Numbered from the stretch's first letter, positions 10,800 to 20,935 are shown. The stretch: 64,000 nt of DNA from Cepaea nemoralis (GCA_014155875.1 JACEFZ010027114.1:12501-76500); one strand, 5' to 3'. Notes: generated by a model not told the origin, from the letters alone. Translations and numbers: made by a program.

Positions 10800-11132
10800 A
10801 TACAGAATGCAAACTCGCAAATCACATAAAACATACTAACACACATACAAACATACGGTGGGATAGAGAGGGGAGAGAGAGTGGGAGGGAAAAACATATA
10901 CACAGAGACAAACACAATCACTTACTGACGACTCAAAGACACACGTCGACATATACTCACACGCAAACACATAGGGACACACACAGCCATATACATATAT
11001 ACAGACATAGACACATACATGTGTATATACAGACACATAAACACACACACACACACACACACACACGAAAACACTGTCAGACTCATAGAATATAAACCGA
11101 CAAACAAGTTTAGGACACACACACACACACAC

Positions 11133-11168
<36 letters not shown>

Positions 11169-11360
11169 AGCCATATACATATGTACAGACACAGATACAT
11201 ACATGTGTATATACAGACACAGAAATACACATACACACGAAAACACTGTCAGACTAATATAATATAAACCGACAAACAAGGTTAGGACATACACGCACAT
11301 ACACACATACACACACACACACACACACAGTTACGCACAGATACATACATACACTGGCAC
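10800..11360 (+). repeat. (CA)n-rich repeat with ~170-bp tandem duplication
   Basis: CA dinucleotide tracts (longest near 11039-11066 and 11118-11163) in which a unit is duplicated: ACACTGTCAGACT then ATATAAACCGACAAACAAG occurs near 11071 and again near 11243. The Thr-His and Cys-Val reading frames over it are artefacts. Confidence 0.85.
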
Positions 11361-11404
11361 AGGCTCACTAGCCTTAATGCATTTATGGTGCTAGGCAATA
11401 TTTT

Positions 11405-11880
11405 CTCCAGCAAGTACAACCAAAAATTACAAGTACAGCCAATAATTACAAGAACATACATGAATTACAAGTAAATACATGAATTACGAGTACAGCCTAG
11501 AATTACTAGTACAGCCACGAATTACAAGTACATACATGAATTATAAGTGCATACATGAATTATAAGTGCATACATGAATTATAAGTGCATACATGAATTA
11601 TAAGTGCATACATGAATTACAATCACAGCCAAGAATTATAAGTACAGCCAGGAATTACAAGTACATACATGAATTACAAGTACAGCCAACAATTATAACT
11701 GCAGCCACGAATTACAAGTACATACTTGAATTACAAGTGCATACATGAATTACAATCACAGTCAAGAATTATAAGTACATGCATGAATTACAAGTACATA
11801 CATGAATTACAATCACAGCAAAGAATTATAAGTACAGCCAAGAATTACAAGTACAGCCAAGAATTACAAATACATACATG
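11405..11880 (+). repeat. 19-bp minisatellite, left block
   Basis: Tandem copies of AAGAATTACAAGTACAGCC (19 bp) with a common variant in which ACAGCCAAG is replaced by CATACATG. It continues at 12223-12650 after a retroelement insertion. It lies in the intron between stalk exons A and B. Confidence 0.93.
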
Positions 11881-12222
11881 CTTGCTTGCTTGCTTGCTTG
11901 TGTTCGTTGGCTTGAGTTCCAACGTAAAGTCCTGTATGTCGGTTGAAGACATCCTGTTGTCCAACATCAGTGTGATGTCATACAGGACCTGAGTTTTGCG
12001 TGAGTATCCGTTGTCCCATGTCTGGCTTATTGGTGTGCAGACTGGTGGTTCCTCGCCGTACAGGCAGACACTCTCCGACTTCGGAGGAATCGGCGATCCT
12101 ACTGACTTTAGCCAGGACCCCAAAGGGACCTGTTGCCCAGGACGCTAGAAGAGGACGCGTCAATAGGTCTTGGCCAGTATATAACCCGGCCCTGGTGCTT
12201 TGGAAACACCTCTGCTTTCCAA
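11881..12222 (-). mobile_element. SINE-F, (CAAG)n-tailed element inside the minisatellite
   Basis: About 340 bp interrupting the 19-bp repeat. The left edge is (CTTG)n, i.e. a (CAAG)n 3' tail on the minus strand. TACATACATG flanks both sides and may be the target duplication, though the repeat itself contains this motif. The end sequence CAAGCCAACGAACACAAGCAAG recurs on the + strand at 20880-20930. Confidence 0.7.
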
Positions 12223-12650
12223 GTACATACATGAATTACAAGTACATACATGAATTACAAGTACAGCTAAGATTTATAATTACAGCCAATAATTACAAGT
12301 ACAGCCAAGAATTACAAGTACAGCCAAGAATTACAAGTACAGCCAAGAATTACAAGTACAGACCAGAATTATAAGTACAGCCAAGAATTACAAGTACAGG
12401 CACGAATTACAAGTACAGACATGAATTACAAGTACAGCCAAGAATTACAAGTGCACCCAACAATTATAAGTACAGCCAAGAATTACAAGTACAGACCAGA
12501 ATTTAAGTACAGCCAAGAATTACAAGTACAGGCACGAATTACAAGTACAGACATGAATTACAAGTACAGCCATGAAATACAAGTATAGCCAAGAATCACA
12601 AGTACAGCCAAGAATCTCAACGAAAGCCAAGAATCGCAATAATGCCAAGG
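12223..12650 (+). repeat. 19-bp minisatellite, right block
   Basis: Continuation of the array at 11405-11880, same AAGAATTACAAGTACAGCC unit, decaying toward exon B, which starts 70 bp downstream. Confidence 0.93.
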
Positions 12651-12719
12651 TTCACAATCAACTAATCAGCGCTCCTATCTGTCTTAGAATCATTTTGGTG
12701 TCTGTTTTTTTCCCGCCAG

Positions 12720-12800
12720 GTATTACTGGAAGTGGTGATAAGTCAACTTTAGGCCATGGCCGCTCACAAACCGCCACGAATAAGTCTGACAACAACCAAA
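12720..12800 (+). CDS. exon B: extracellular stalk of receptor-like protein
   Basis: An 81-nt exon with acceptor TTTTTTTCCCGCCAG and donor CAAA|GTAAGA, phase 1 on both sides. It encodes a glycine/serine/threonine/asparagine linker (ITGSGDKSTLGHGRS, then QTATNKSDNNQ) with a possible sequon NKS. Joined to exon C it leads directly into the juxtamembrane NNLPSNSKTSQDDHLD. Like exon A it could be skipped without a frame change. The family is not identifiable from a linker. Confidence 0.6.
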
Positions 12801-12867
12801 GTAAGAATAACTGTAGTTTCGATGTCAATTCTAATTCTAATATATGCCCTACTTGTATTTATTCGTA

Positions 12868-13280
12868 ACGTTGTCTGTGACTTCTGTGGCATCATCAACA
12901 AGTGCCATGCCGACTAGCACAAATCTCGGTCTTTGGTTTTCTGGATCAACTCTACCGTTGATATTCCTCCATGCCACAGTCTCAATCCATCCAGCATCAT
13001 TTCTTTTGGTCTGCCTCTACCTCTCTTCCCTTCGATCTTTCCAGTTGTCACGATGTTCTCCAATACCTCTCTTCTCATCACATGACCAAAAAAAGCTGTT
13101 TGCCGCTTTCTTATTGTTTTATATAATGTTCTAGTTTCATTAGCTTCTTTCAGGCATGTTGTTATTTACTCTGACAGTCCAAGGAATTCGCAACATTCGT
13201 CTCAGGAACCACATCTCTATTGCGTCCAATATCCTCCTAATTCGTTCATTTACATTCCAAGACGCACCGCCATATTCATA
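12868..13280 (-). pseudogene. RTE-like LINE 3' fragment
   Basis: On the minus strand YEYGGASWNVNERIRRILDA and EMWFLRRMLRIPWTVRV match the post-RT region of RTE elements, followed by KDRREERGRPKEMMLDGLRL and WHGGISTVELIQKTKDRD. Frameshifts are present and the tail is not distinct. Subfamily differs from RTE-1. Confidence 0.75.
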
Positions 13281-13329
13281 CTCATACTCATACTGTACAA
13301 AATAAAATCCCCCATAGCGGGTTCGATAT

Positions 13330-13500
13330 CAGCTGCACACGATGTGGAAGTAGACCGTTTGTGTTGATTGTTACAATGGCATGAGTGTCGGTCGTTCAGA
13401 TAGCGGTGGCAAACTCCCAAACGTAAACTTCCCTAGTAAGTAGCAAACAGTAAAACCAAAATGATAGTAGCTGCCGTTGACTGCCACATCCTTTAATTAA
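13330..13500 (+). repeat. SINE-A copy, diverged
   Basis: GTCGGTCGTTCAGATAGCGG, then TGGCAAACTCCCAAACGTAA, matches the SINE-A body (TTCAGAAAGCAATGGCAAAC) of 18306-18530 with many substitutions. Confidence 0.5.
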
Positions 13501-13671
13501 ATCACAGGCAACTAATTTTTGTTTGTTACAGTCACATACACATAATGATTAAAACAACGATTCTATATATCTATGTTAGAAATTCTTTGGACGTACAAAA
13601 TGAATAATGAAGATCTAAAAGAAATATTATAGGGCATTACAGGCACTTTGCAAGAGGTACCTGATCCATAT

Positions 13672-13875
13672 TTATATAAACCACTCGGCACTCGGTGGGT
13701 ATTTCGGTCAGTATCGGCCGCTTTTACTTCCCTAGACACCTCCTGGAAACTATTGCAGACTGGGCTAACCTCGGAGCACAGAACAATTTATAAAATAAAT
13801 CCGTACCCATGTGGTTTCAAACTCATGACCTATCATAGGCGAACATCTAGCTACTGCGCTATTGCGTCTCACAAT
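13672..13875 (-). repeat. SINE-C copy 3
   Basis: Body TTTTACTTCCCTAGACACCT, then GCAGACTGGGCTAACCTC, shared with the other SINE-C copies. Minus-strand tRNA-like head near 13870 (GCAATAGCGCAGTAGCTAG) with a degenerate B box GAGTTTGAAACC. Confidence 0.6.
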
Positions 13876-14036
13876 AAAAATGTAGTCGCAAAGACATTAA
13901 GTTATAGACGAAACAAATTATAGTCAACAGAGAAACATACAGTCTTTGATTCTACTTCATACGAAGAGACAGCCAGATAAGTTAAACAGCTGCCAGGAAT
14001 ATTTTATTAAATGTATGGATTATAGAGGGGATAAAA

Positions 14037-14290
14037 GTTTCTTTGTTGGCCTGGTACAAGACGTCGCATTCAACCCCATCTTTTTCGTGATTTACTGGGC
14101 AATTTTTATGATTAGTAGTTTGTCATTGTTTTTTCACCGATGGACACGTTTTTTTTTTAAAAGTTCCATATCCCTTACAGAACATTGCAGTAAAAACCGG
14201 CATTTGTCAGCTGTTGTTGATGTTCTTGGCAAGATTACGCTCTGTAGTTGATCGACACTTATACCATCACAATCAAGGCAACGCCGTCTG
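14037..14290 (-). repeat. two SINE-A body fragments
   Basis: Two consecutive minus-strand SINE-A 3' bodies (14037-14135 and 14160-14290), each with the track of an ACGTCGCATTCAA or CATTGCAGTAAAA start followed by a TAGTAGTTTGTCATTG or GATTACGCTCTGTAGTT core. Heads are missing. Confidence 0.6.
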
Positions 14291-14489
14291 CTTTCAAATT
14301 GTCTTCAGCTGATTTCGAACACAGAGGAGACATAAGTTCGAAAACGTTAGTGCATCCACGAACACAAACGTAGACACACATTTAACAATTAACACGGCAA
14401 TACATCCATCCTGGTTTGTCAAATATTTGACAAAGTTGAGTGGATCTGGAGAGCAAGTAAAAACTAAAGTATTGAAAATGTAGCCGCAT

Positions 14490-14735
14490 ATCTTTTACAT
14501 GCCATCGCAGTCAACCCCAGCATTTTTGGCTGTGTTTGATTTCATTGCAAGTTTACGTACAGTAGTTTGCCATTGCTTTCTGAACGACAGGAACTCATAC
14601 CATTGTATGAAAACCATAACAAGGCGGTCTGCTTCCAAATCCCTGGCAGCTGTGTTTAGAAAGCGGTATGCCGGTTAGGGAATCGCCTTCCTAACACCTT
14701 CACCACAGCTGCGATCCCAGGAACGCCGTCATGAC
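14490..14735 (-). repeat. SINE-A copy with tRNA-like head
   Basis: Body GCAGTCAACCCCAGCATTTT, then GTAGTTTGCCATTGCTTTCT, and a head near 14700 that on the minus strand reads GGTGTTAGGAAGGCGATTCC in the A-box region. Confidence 0.65.
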
Positions 14736-15187
14736 CGACAGTCGTACAGTTTGAACTCAAAAAGTTCAGAAACATTCGGGGAACAACAATATTTTAGAAG
14801 ATCTGAACATCAAAGAAGGCTAGCTCTTAAACAATAACATACCGCATAACTTGAAACAATATGGAGGCGTGAAACGTTAAAGTGGTTATGTAATACAAGG
14901 CATGGCTCCATGAAGAAAAGTTAGAGTTCTACCAAGATGCGTGAAAACGTATAAGACAGGAGAGCTAATGAAGAATCTAGAGTCTCATCGACGGGTTGTG
15001 GTCAACGCGAAGTTCTGCAATTGACCAGTTACATGATGGTCACTCAGAAAGCTGTATCTCATACATGTTACCTTTTCTCTGTCATCTGCTAACAATAGAC
15101 ACCAACCATCTTTTGGTTAACTACCAGTGAGAGTCAAATTAGTTTTGTATCGTTTGAATTTTCTGGCTCCAATTTAATCGCATTTAA
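14736..15187. other. unassigned intronic sequence
   Basis: No gene or repeat recognised between the SINE-A copy and the CT-rich tract. Confidence 0.35.
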
Positions 15188-15405
15188 GTGTCTTTCTCCC
15201 TCTCGCTCTTTCGCTTTCTCTTTGGCTCTCTTTTTCTCTCGCGCTCTCTCTATGTGTCTCTTGATCTCTCTCTGGCTGCCCGTCTTTCTCTGTCTGACTC
15301 TCTCTTTCGCTATCTCTCTTGCTCTCTCTCCCTCTCTCTTTCTCTCTCTAACTCTCTGTCTCTTCCCTCCTCCCCTCTCTATCCGTCTTTCTCTTCAAGT
15401 ATGGT
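15188..15405 (+). repeat. CT-rich imperfect microsatellite
   Basis: Degenerate (CT)n/(CTTT)n low-complexity tract. The Leu/Ser-rich frames over it are artefacts. Confidence 0.85.
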
Positions 15406-15424
15406 AACAAATAAAGTTACTTGC

Positions 15425-15610
15425 ATATCCTTTACAGGACGTAGCAGTCAACCCCAGCATTGTATGGTTGTTCGTGATTCGAGGGCAAGTTTACGTTCAT
15501 TAGTTTGCTATGCCATTACTTTCTGAACGACAGGTACCCACATTTCATTTAAAAAAAACCAACGCAAGGCGGTCTGCTGCCAAATCGCCTGCAGCTGTCT
15601 GGTAAGCTAC
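15425..15610 (-). repeat. SINE-A copy
   Basis: TTTACAGGACGTAGCAGTCA, then AGTTTGCTATGCCATTACTT and AAGGCGGTCTGCTGCCAAAT. The last segment is shared with the copy at 14490, marking a SINE-A subtype. Confidence 0.6.
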
Positions 15611-15889
15611 GCTTTAATGTGAACCCCCAAGTTCTTGCATGTCTGCGTTTACTACCTGGCTCTCGGGCGTCCTTTTGTCCGTTTCACCTTATTTTGTGCT
15701 CCAACACTTTAAATGTTGCCCGCGTCAGTGGCGACGGAGTAGGGAACGAAATTCCCAATCCCGCATACGGCCTTCGAAATCAACTGCAGGCGATTTGGAA
15801 CCAAATTGCTTTGCGTTGTTTTTTTAACAATAGTGAGAGTGCTGGATATTCAGAAAGCCACAGGAAACCTTTTTTTGTTTGTTCTAATA

Positions 15890-16115
15890 TCCTTTAAAGG
15901 ACATCGCTGTCAACCTCAGTATCTTTCAGCTGATTGTTGATTTCTTGGCAAGATTAGCTCAACAGTTTGGCATTGCTTTCTGAGCGACCTGCTCACATAC
16001 CCCTAAGTTACCGATGCGGCGAGAACCGCTACCGATTCTCGCGCACGTCACGTTACTCACGAGAGTATACGGGATTACGGATGAAGACGTTAATACCTAG
16101 GCCAGGGAGACCGCC
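15890..16115 (-). repeat. SINE-A copy, near complete
   Basis: Full layout: 3' end TTTAAAGGACATCGCTGTCA, body with AGCTGATTGTTGATTTCTTG, and tRNA-like head (minus-strand CTAGGTATTAACGTCTTC) ending near 16110. Confidence 0.7.
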
Positions 16116-16159
16116 AACAGGAAACTACTGAATGTAAAATTTCCCAATAAATCACAGGG

Positions 16160-16552
16160 GGATGAGTGGCTCGAGGTATGGTGTCCACCTCGCTTGCTGG
16201 AGATCCTGGGTTCAAGCCCCGGCTAGGGCCGAGATTCTTTCACGTGGACGTCTAGTAACAAAATGTCCCCTGGTCACTGGGTATTGAGATCCGACGCCCG
16301 TGTGTATTGTTGCACACGTAAACTATCCCTTAGCAATTGGAAATCGAAAAAGAGTAGCCTAACGGCGCTGCCCGGGCAAAATTTCGAGTAAAACATCTAT
16401 CCAAAGTATTTCAGGATCATCGCCGGTGCTACGGAGATCGTACACTGAGCTGAGATTCTCCGGACTCAGGCTTGAGTTAGGATTAGAACAGAGCACTTAT
16501 TGGTTACACGTGATGTTGATCCCTCGGCTAAACTAAACTAAACTAAACTAAA
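16160..16552 (+). repeat. SINE-D copy 1, full length, (ACTAA)n tail
   Basis: About 390 bp. tRNA-like head with an A-box region GAGTGGCTCGAGGTATGG and B box GGGTTCAAGCCCC, a long body containing AAATCGAAAAAGAGTAGCCT and GATTCTCCGGACTCAGGCTT, and a tail of five ACTAA repeats at the end. The second copy at 39478-39880 matches along its length, so both ends of the family are defined by this pair. Confidence 0.85.
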
Positions 16553-16868
16553 CTAGTAAGTCACAAGCAACCTAAACAGGCTGAGGTTGATTGCGATGTT
16601 CTGTAAAGAACATGCAACAATCTTTATTTTAAGTAGTAGTCCTCCAGATCTCACGACGTAAAGTGAAGTTATGTCCCCTATGTGACAACGACGCTATAGC
16701 AAAACGACGTAAACCGGAAAGACGTATAGCGGGGAGTCCCTGTATAATCAAACCAAGCTATCCTAGTTTGTTTGTTTTTTTGTTATTGTAGTTTTATGTT
16801 CTTTTCCCAATAGTTCTGAAAAGAACTGTGGTTGAATCTATGTTCCATGAGATATCATGTACTTTCAG
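16553..16868. other. unassigned intronic sequence before TM exon
   Basis: No recognised repeat. The last 30 bp contain the acceptor of exon C. Confidence 0.4.
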
Positions 16869-17012
16869 ATAATCTACCAAGTAACTCAAAGACAAGTCAA
16901 GATGATCACTTGGACGTGGCAATCCCCGTAGCTCTCGTCACCATTGCAATCGTTATGGTCATTTGCTGTATTACCTGTGCTGTGTGTGGGGTTATCTTGT
17001 ATCGTATAAGAG
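16869..17012 (+). CDS. exon C: transmembrane segment of receptor-like protein
   Basis: A 144-nt exon with acceptor CATGTACTTTCAG and donor AGAG|GTGGGT, phase 1 on both sides. It encodes a juxtamembrane NNLPSNSKTSQDDHLD followed by about 29 hydrophobic residues beginning VAIPVALVTIAIVMV and including a cysteine cluster (ICCITCAVCG), then a basic stop-transfer LYRIR. The polar side with sequons is upstream and the arginines downstream, giving type I topology. Cysteines on the inner half of the helix could be palmitoylated (inference). The phase-1 donor fits the first two bases of exon D to give YRIR-V-NRKQR. This exon anchors the gene model. Confidence 0.7.
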
Positions 17013-17159
17013 GTGGGTTTAACTTAGTCCGTGTGCAGCAACTCATAATATATGTATGTTCTATTAACCTCTCGTATAACCAGGACAGTTAATGATTAAT
17101 TACTCCTACAACACCAAACAATAATTACTTTATACATACTCGCACATAATTACATAGTA

Positions 17160-17430
17160 GACGGAAATGATCATCATCATTATCATCATCATCATCTTCC
17201 ACTTCTGCCGCCAAGCGCCGTGGGGAGGAATAATTTGCGTTCCAGTTCCCGGTGGGCGGCACTGGATAGTGTCATTCCGTGTGATTGTACAATGTCTTTG
17301 ATGTCGTCAATCCATTTTCTTCTTGGACGTCATTGTGGTCTCGTCGCAGATGATCTTTGATGTAAGGCCAGTGATGGTAGTTGCTGGTGTTGCATTCTAA
17401 CGACATGGCCAAACCACTTGATCTTCTGTC
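17160..17430 (-). pseudogene. LINE 3' end with (ATC)n tail
   Basis: On the minus strand IKWFGHVVRMQ, RRKWIDDIKDIVQSHGMT and LSSAAHRELERKLF are the C-terminal blocks of an RTE-type polyprotein. The plus-strand start is a (CAT)n tract at 17170-17197, the element's tail. Frameshifts are present. Confidence 0.7.
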
Positions 17431-17794
17431 AATCAATAAGAGCAAGAAAACAGATAAGTGATAATTAATACTTTTAAAACAATGTTTTCCCGTAGTGAAA
17501 GAAGACACAAACAATAGATTGCACGATTTATTGCCTGGCATATTTCGCAGTATCTCGTCAGGTACATACTGCAGAAATCACACAACTTACGTGAATTAAC
17601 TAGATAAATCCTTCAAGTTGAAATATACACATATTCGCACAGTAATGTCAATTATCTCAAGCGACAATCCTGTAACGATATTTTACACTTCAGCTTGAGT
17701 AATCCATCTAATCGCTTCACAGTTAGTAATGGGTGGCGACGTTTGAGAAATTCAAAACAATGTTTTCCCGTAGTGAATTTGAATAACGGAGAAC

Positions 17795-17885
17795 CACTTC
17801 TAATTCTTGTCCGCTCACGTTGACCACGAGAGTATTTGGGATTAACGGAAAAAGCTGCTAACCCCTCGGCCATGCAGCCGGCATA
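17795..17885 (-). repeat. SINE-A head fragment
   Basis: Only the tRNA-like 5' part remains: plus-strand CACGTTGACCACGAGAGTAT, then GCTAACCCCTCGGCCATGCA, matching the heads of the full copies. The repeated phrase AAACAATGTTTTCCCGTAGTGAA at 17476 and 17757 flanks this region. Confidence 0.6.
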
Positions 17886-17966
17886 AACACTAGTGCAACA
17901 AGTAAACAGGTATTGTGCAGAATACTGCTGTGGAATAAAGAGGCTAACAATAAACATTACAGTAAA

Positions 17967-18135
17967 TTGATTGATTGATTGATTTAGGAACCGACATCAC
18001 AGCACTCGGGACATTCCCATAAGCGCTCCGCCTCCATCCCCAGCAGCCAGCGAAGAGTTCCAACACTAATAGTTCCAGTAGCAATCTGATTATATGTCCG
18101 TCTCGCCTTTCCTCCGAGCTCCGAGCGTCGGCACA
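17967..18135 (-). pseudogene. I-group LINE 3' end (copy 4)
   Basis: Short minus-strand copy of the I-group 3' end: the antisense of a CCCGAGTGCTGTGATGTCGG end with the CPEC motif, and the tail (TTGA)n on the plus strand at 17967-17984. No RNase H is retained. Confidence 0.75.
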
Positions 18136-18305
18136 TTACAGTAATCAGCTAGCTTCTCCTGTCTCGGACACGTATGTAATAACGGATCATGGGAGGAGTG
18201 GAACAGAAATCAAAAAAGATAATAGGAATATCTGAAATGTTTTCAACAACATGAAATCAGAATTAACATCTATTTTTTTAAAAAAATATTTAAGTTCCAT
18301 ATCCC

Positions 18306-18530
18306 TTACATGCCGGCTATGTGGCTAAAGGCTTCCGAACGCGGTTCGTGAGCCGGGTACCAGGTGTGCAGCAGACCGTGTCGCGTTGTGTTTTAACGTG
18401 CTGGTATGGGAGCCGGTCGTTCAGAAAGCAATGGCAAACTACTGAACGTAACACTTGTCTAGTACATCAACAGCAGCTGAAAAATGCTGGTGTTAACTGC
18501 AACGTCCCGTAAGGGATACACAATAAAAAA
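18306..18530 (+). repeat. SINE-A, plus-strand member of a tail-to-tail pair
   Basis: Head GCCGGCTATGTGGCTAAAGG at the left, body CAGAAAGCAATGGCAAACTA, then TGCAACGTCCCGTAAGGGAT at the 3' end. A second copy in opposite orientation starts within a few bases (18533), so the two form an inverted repeat. Confidence 0.8.
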
Positions 18531-18532
18531 AA

Positions 18533-18765
18533 TCCCTTACAGGACGTTGCAGTCAAAACGAGCATTTTTCAGCTGTTGTTGTTGTTCTTGGCAGGATTAC
18601 GTTCAGTAGTTTGCTATTGCTTTCTGAGCTACCGGCTTATATACCCCGTAAGTAACCAACCCGACGCAATACTCTGCCGAATCTCGCGCAGCTGTGTACT
18701 TCACGTGGATATACGGGATTATGGAGAAAGTCGTTAACCCCTTCTCCAGGGAGCCAGTCTAGGGG
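18533..18765 (-). repeat. SINE-A, minus-strand member of a tail-to-tail pair
   Basis: Starts CCCTTACAGGACGTTGCAGT and ends with the tRNA-like head near 18765 (plus-strand GTTAACCCCTTCTCCAGGGA). The 3' parts of this copy and its neighbour are strongly complementary over roughly 120 bp. Confidence 0.8.
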
Positions 18766-18799
18766 GATTAACAATGCAATAAAAATTAAACTTGCCAAA

Positions 18800-19265
18800 T
18801 GTTGTGTATTCAACACTACTACATGGCCCAGAAGTCTGGACAATGAACAAGCAATTAGAAAGTCGAATATCAGCCCTGGAGATGTGGATATACAGACGAA
18901 TATGGTGCATTTCATGGACACAAAATCAATCAAATACAGAAGATGTGGATATACAGTCGAAATTGTTGTATTTCATGGACACAAAAAGAATTAAATACAT
19001 AGGTTCTAGATAAACAGGGAATAAAAAGAAAGTTGATGAAAGAAATAACAAAGAGCCACGTTAAAAGACAACACATTTATGAAAACAATACTGGAGTTTA
19101 GGCTGAAGTTAAACGAGCAAGAAGTAGACAGCGATACAAGTGGGAATATAACATAAAGTGGTGCACAAACAGCAATCTGACAGAATGCATAATCAGGGCG
19201 AGAGACAGACAGTGTTGGAGATCCATTGCAGCCAACCTTCATTGTGAAATGCGGCATTTGATTGA
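18800..19265 (+). pseudogene. RTE-like LINE 3' fragment with 60-bp internal duplication
   Basis: LLHGPEVWTMNKQLESRISA and LEMWIYRRIW correspond to the post-RT region, and ARDRQCWRSIAANLHCEM to the C-terminus near 19200-19250. The piece GATGTGGATATACAG...ATTTCATGGACACAAAA is repeated in tandem (about 18880 and 18940). The copy ends before a (CA)n(TA)n tract. Confidence 0.7.
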
Positions 19266-19268
19266 CTG

Positions 19269-19292
19269 ACGGAATGATACACACACACACAC

Positions 19293-19338
<46 letters not shown>

Positions 19339-19340
19339 GG
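19269..19340 (+). repeat. (CA)n(TA)n microsatellite
   Basis: CA repeat passing into TA repeat. Confidence 0.95.
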
Positions 19341-19419
19341 CTCGCCATAGGGGATGGACTCCCTGTGGTCAGATTAGTGTCCTAAACCTGCGACTGGCCT
19401 AACAAGCCGGCAGGGGATC

Positions 19420-20784
19420 TTCATACTGCTGGTAGAAAAACTAAGAAGTATAAACGGACTGGCTCTTAGACAACTTATAGAAAAATCAATTGAATTCAAT
19501 GAAACACTCTACTTAGCCTTTGTCGACCAAGAAAAGGCATTTGATAGGGTAGATAGAAACAAGCTGTGGGAAATCCTTAAACAATATGGAGTGAGTACAC
19601 ATCTAACAAACCTATGTAGAAGTTTATACAACAACAGTGAATGCATAGTGAGAGCAACTGGAGAACACTCAGAACCCTTCACCATAAGATCTGGAGTACG
19701 ACAAGGTTGTGTCCTGTCCCCTCTCTTGTTCATAACATATATAGACAACATATGTAAAGAAACCAGCCAAGCACAGACAGCAAGAATACCGCATGACGAG
19801 AACACGGAAGAAGAACCATCTGCAAATCTAACCATTAGAGAACTCCTGTTTGCGGACGACCAAGCACTAATAGCAAAATCAGAAGCTGAATTACAAGACC
19901 ACATGAATAGTCTAAACGAAATGTGTAGGGAACATAACATGAAAATTAGCACAAGCAAAACAGAGGTAATGACTATAACTAAAGAAGAACAAACAGCAAC
20001 AATTCACCTAAACGAACATCCCTTGAAACAAGTAAAGAGCTTCAAGTACCTAGGAAGTATAATATCATCAAATGGCAGATCAGAAGACGAGATCGAAAAT
20101 AGGTGCAATAAGGCAAATCAACTCATTGGACAAATGGCACCAATACTAAAGAACAAACATGTATCAATAACTACTAAGAAAGCACTTTACAACACAATCT
20201 TCCTACCAACTCTGTGCTACCAATGCCAAACCTGGACAATGACAGAAAAAGAGAAGAGAAAAATCACAACAGAAATGAGGTTTCTGAGAAGAATACTCAA
20301 CGTATCAATAATAGATAAGATCAGAAAAATTCGGGAAGGTTAACCCGGTCAACAAATGCCCGCAGAAGTCGGATGTGTCGTCCTAACGGCGCAAGAACGC
20401 AGCTCTGCTGTAAACAGGCACAACGCAATCACATCCGGAAAAAAAAACTCCGGATGAACGAAGAAGAAGAAGAAGATCAGAAATGAAGAAATCAGGACTA
20501 AAGTAGGGGTTAAAGCTGCTCTAGATTTTATTAGAAAGCAGCAAGTCAAATGGTTTGGCCATGCAAGTAGGCTACCAGTCAACAGCATGCCACAACAAGC
20601 AATGATGTACAGACCAGATGGAAACAGAGGAAGAGGCCGACCACGTAAACGTTGGACGGAGGGAATAACAGAATCCATGGGAATGTCGATATACGAAGCC
20701 CATAACCAGGCACTCTCACGAAGTTTATACTTCACCTCGACACCGCAAGGTACAAGAGGAACATGATGAGATGAGATGAGATAT
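19420..20784 (+). pseudogene. RTE-3 LINE, RT to 3' tail, interrupted
   Basis: A fairly well preserved RTE-type reverse transcriptase. Motif A is YLAFVDQEKAFDRVDR, motif B SGVRQGCVLSPLLFITYID, and motif C LLFADDQALIA with both aspartates kept. The thumb region (SFKYLGSIISSNGRSEDEIE) and LPTLCYQCQTWTMTEKEKRK follow. After TDKIR-type sequence a 145-bp insertion (20328-20472) breaks the frame; the LINE resumes with NEEIRTKVGVKAALDFIRKQ and RGRGRPRKRWTEGITESMGM and ends in an (ATGAG)n tail at 20765-20783. The endonuclease is missing. Apart from the insertion the 3' half reads openly, so this is a younger copy than most here. Confidence 0.85.
20328..20472 (+). mobile_element. 145-bp (GAA)n-tailed SINE-like insertion with TSD
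   Basis: Inserted in RTE-3. The 11-bp direct repeat AAGATCAGAAA flanks it at 20317-20327 and 20473-20483, and deleting the insert restores the LINE frame. It ends in (GAA)5, like the tail of RTE-2. No clear A or B box is present, so it may be 5'-truncated. Confidence 0.8.
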
Positions 20785-20869
20785 AGATTGTCCATCAGGA
20801 CCTGTATATGGGTATCATTCATTCATTCAGTAGTGCCAGGTGGTATATATATATTTACAAGACCTCGCC

Positions 20870-20935
20870 TTCATCCGATATACAGGACTTCGCGTTGGAG
20901 CTCAAGCCAACGAACACAAGCAAGCAAGCAATGAC
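20870..20935 (+). repeat. SINE-F 3' end
   Basis: GGACTTCGCGTTGGAGCTCA, then AGCCAACGAACACAAGCAAG: the + strand version of the 3' end of the element at 11881-12222, with (CAAG)n tail. Confidence 0.65.

Noticed and set aside
10836..11324. Cys-Val and Thr-His repeat proteins
   Set aside because: Frames of CA/TG microsatellites.
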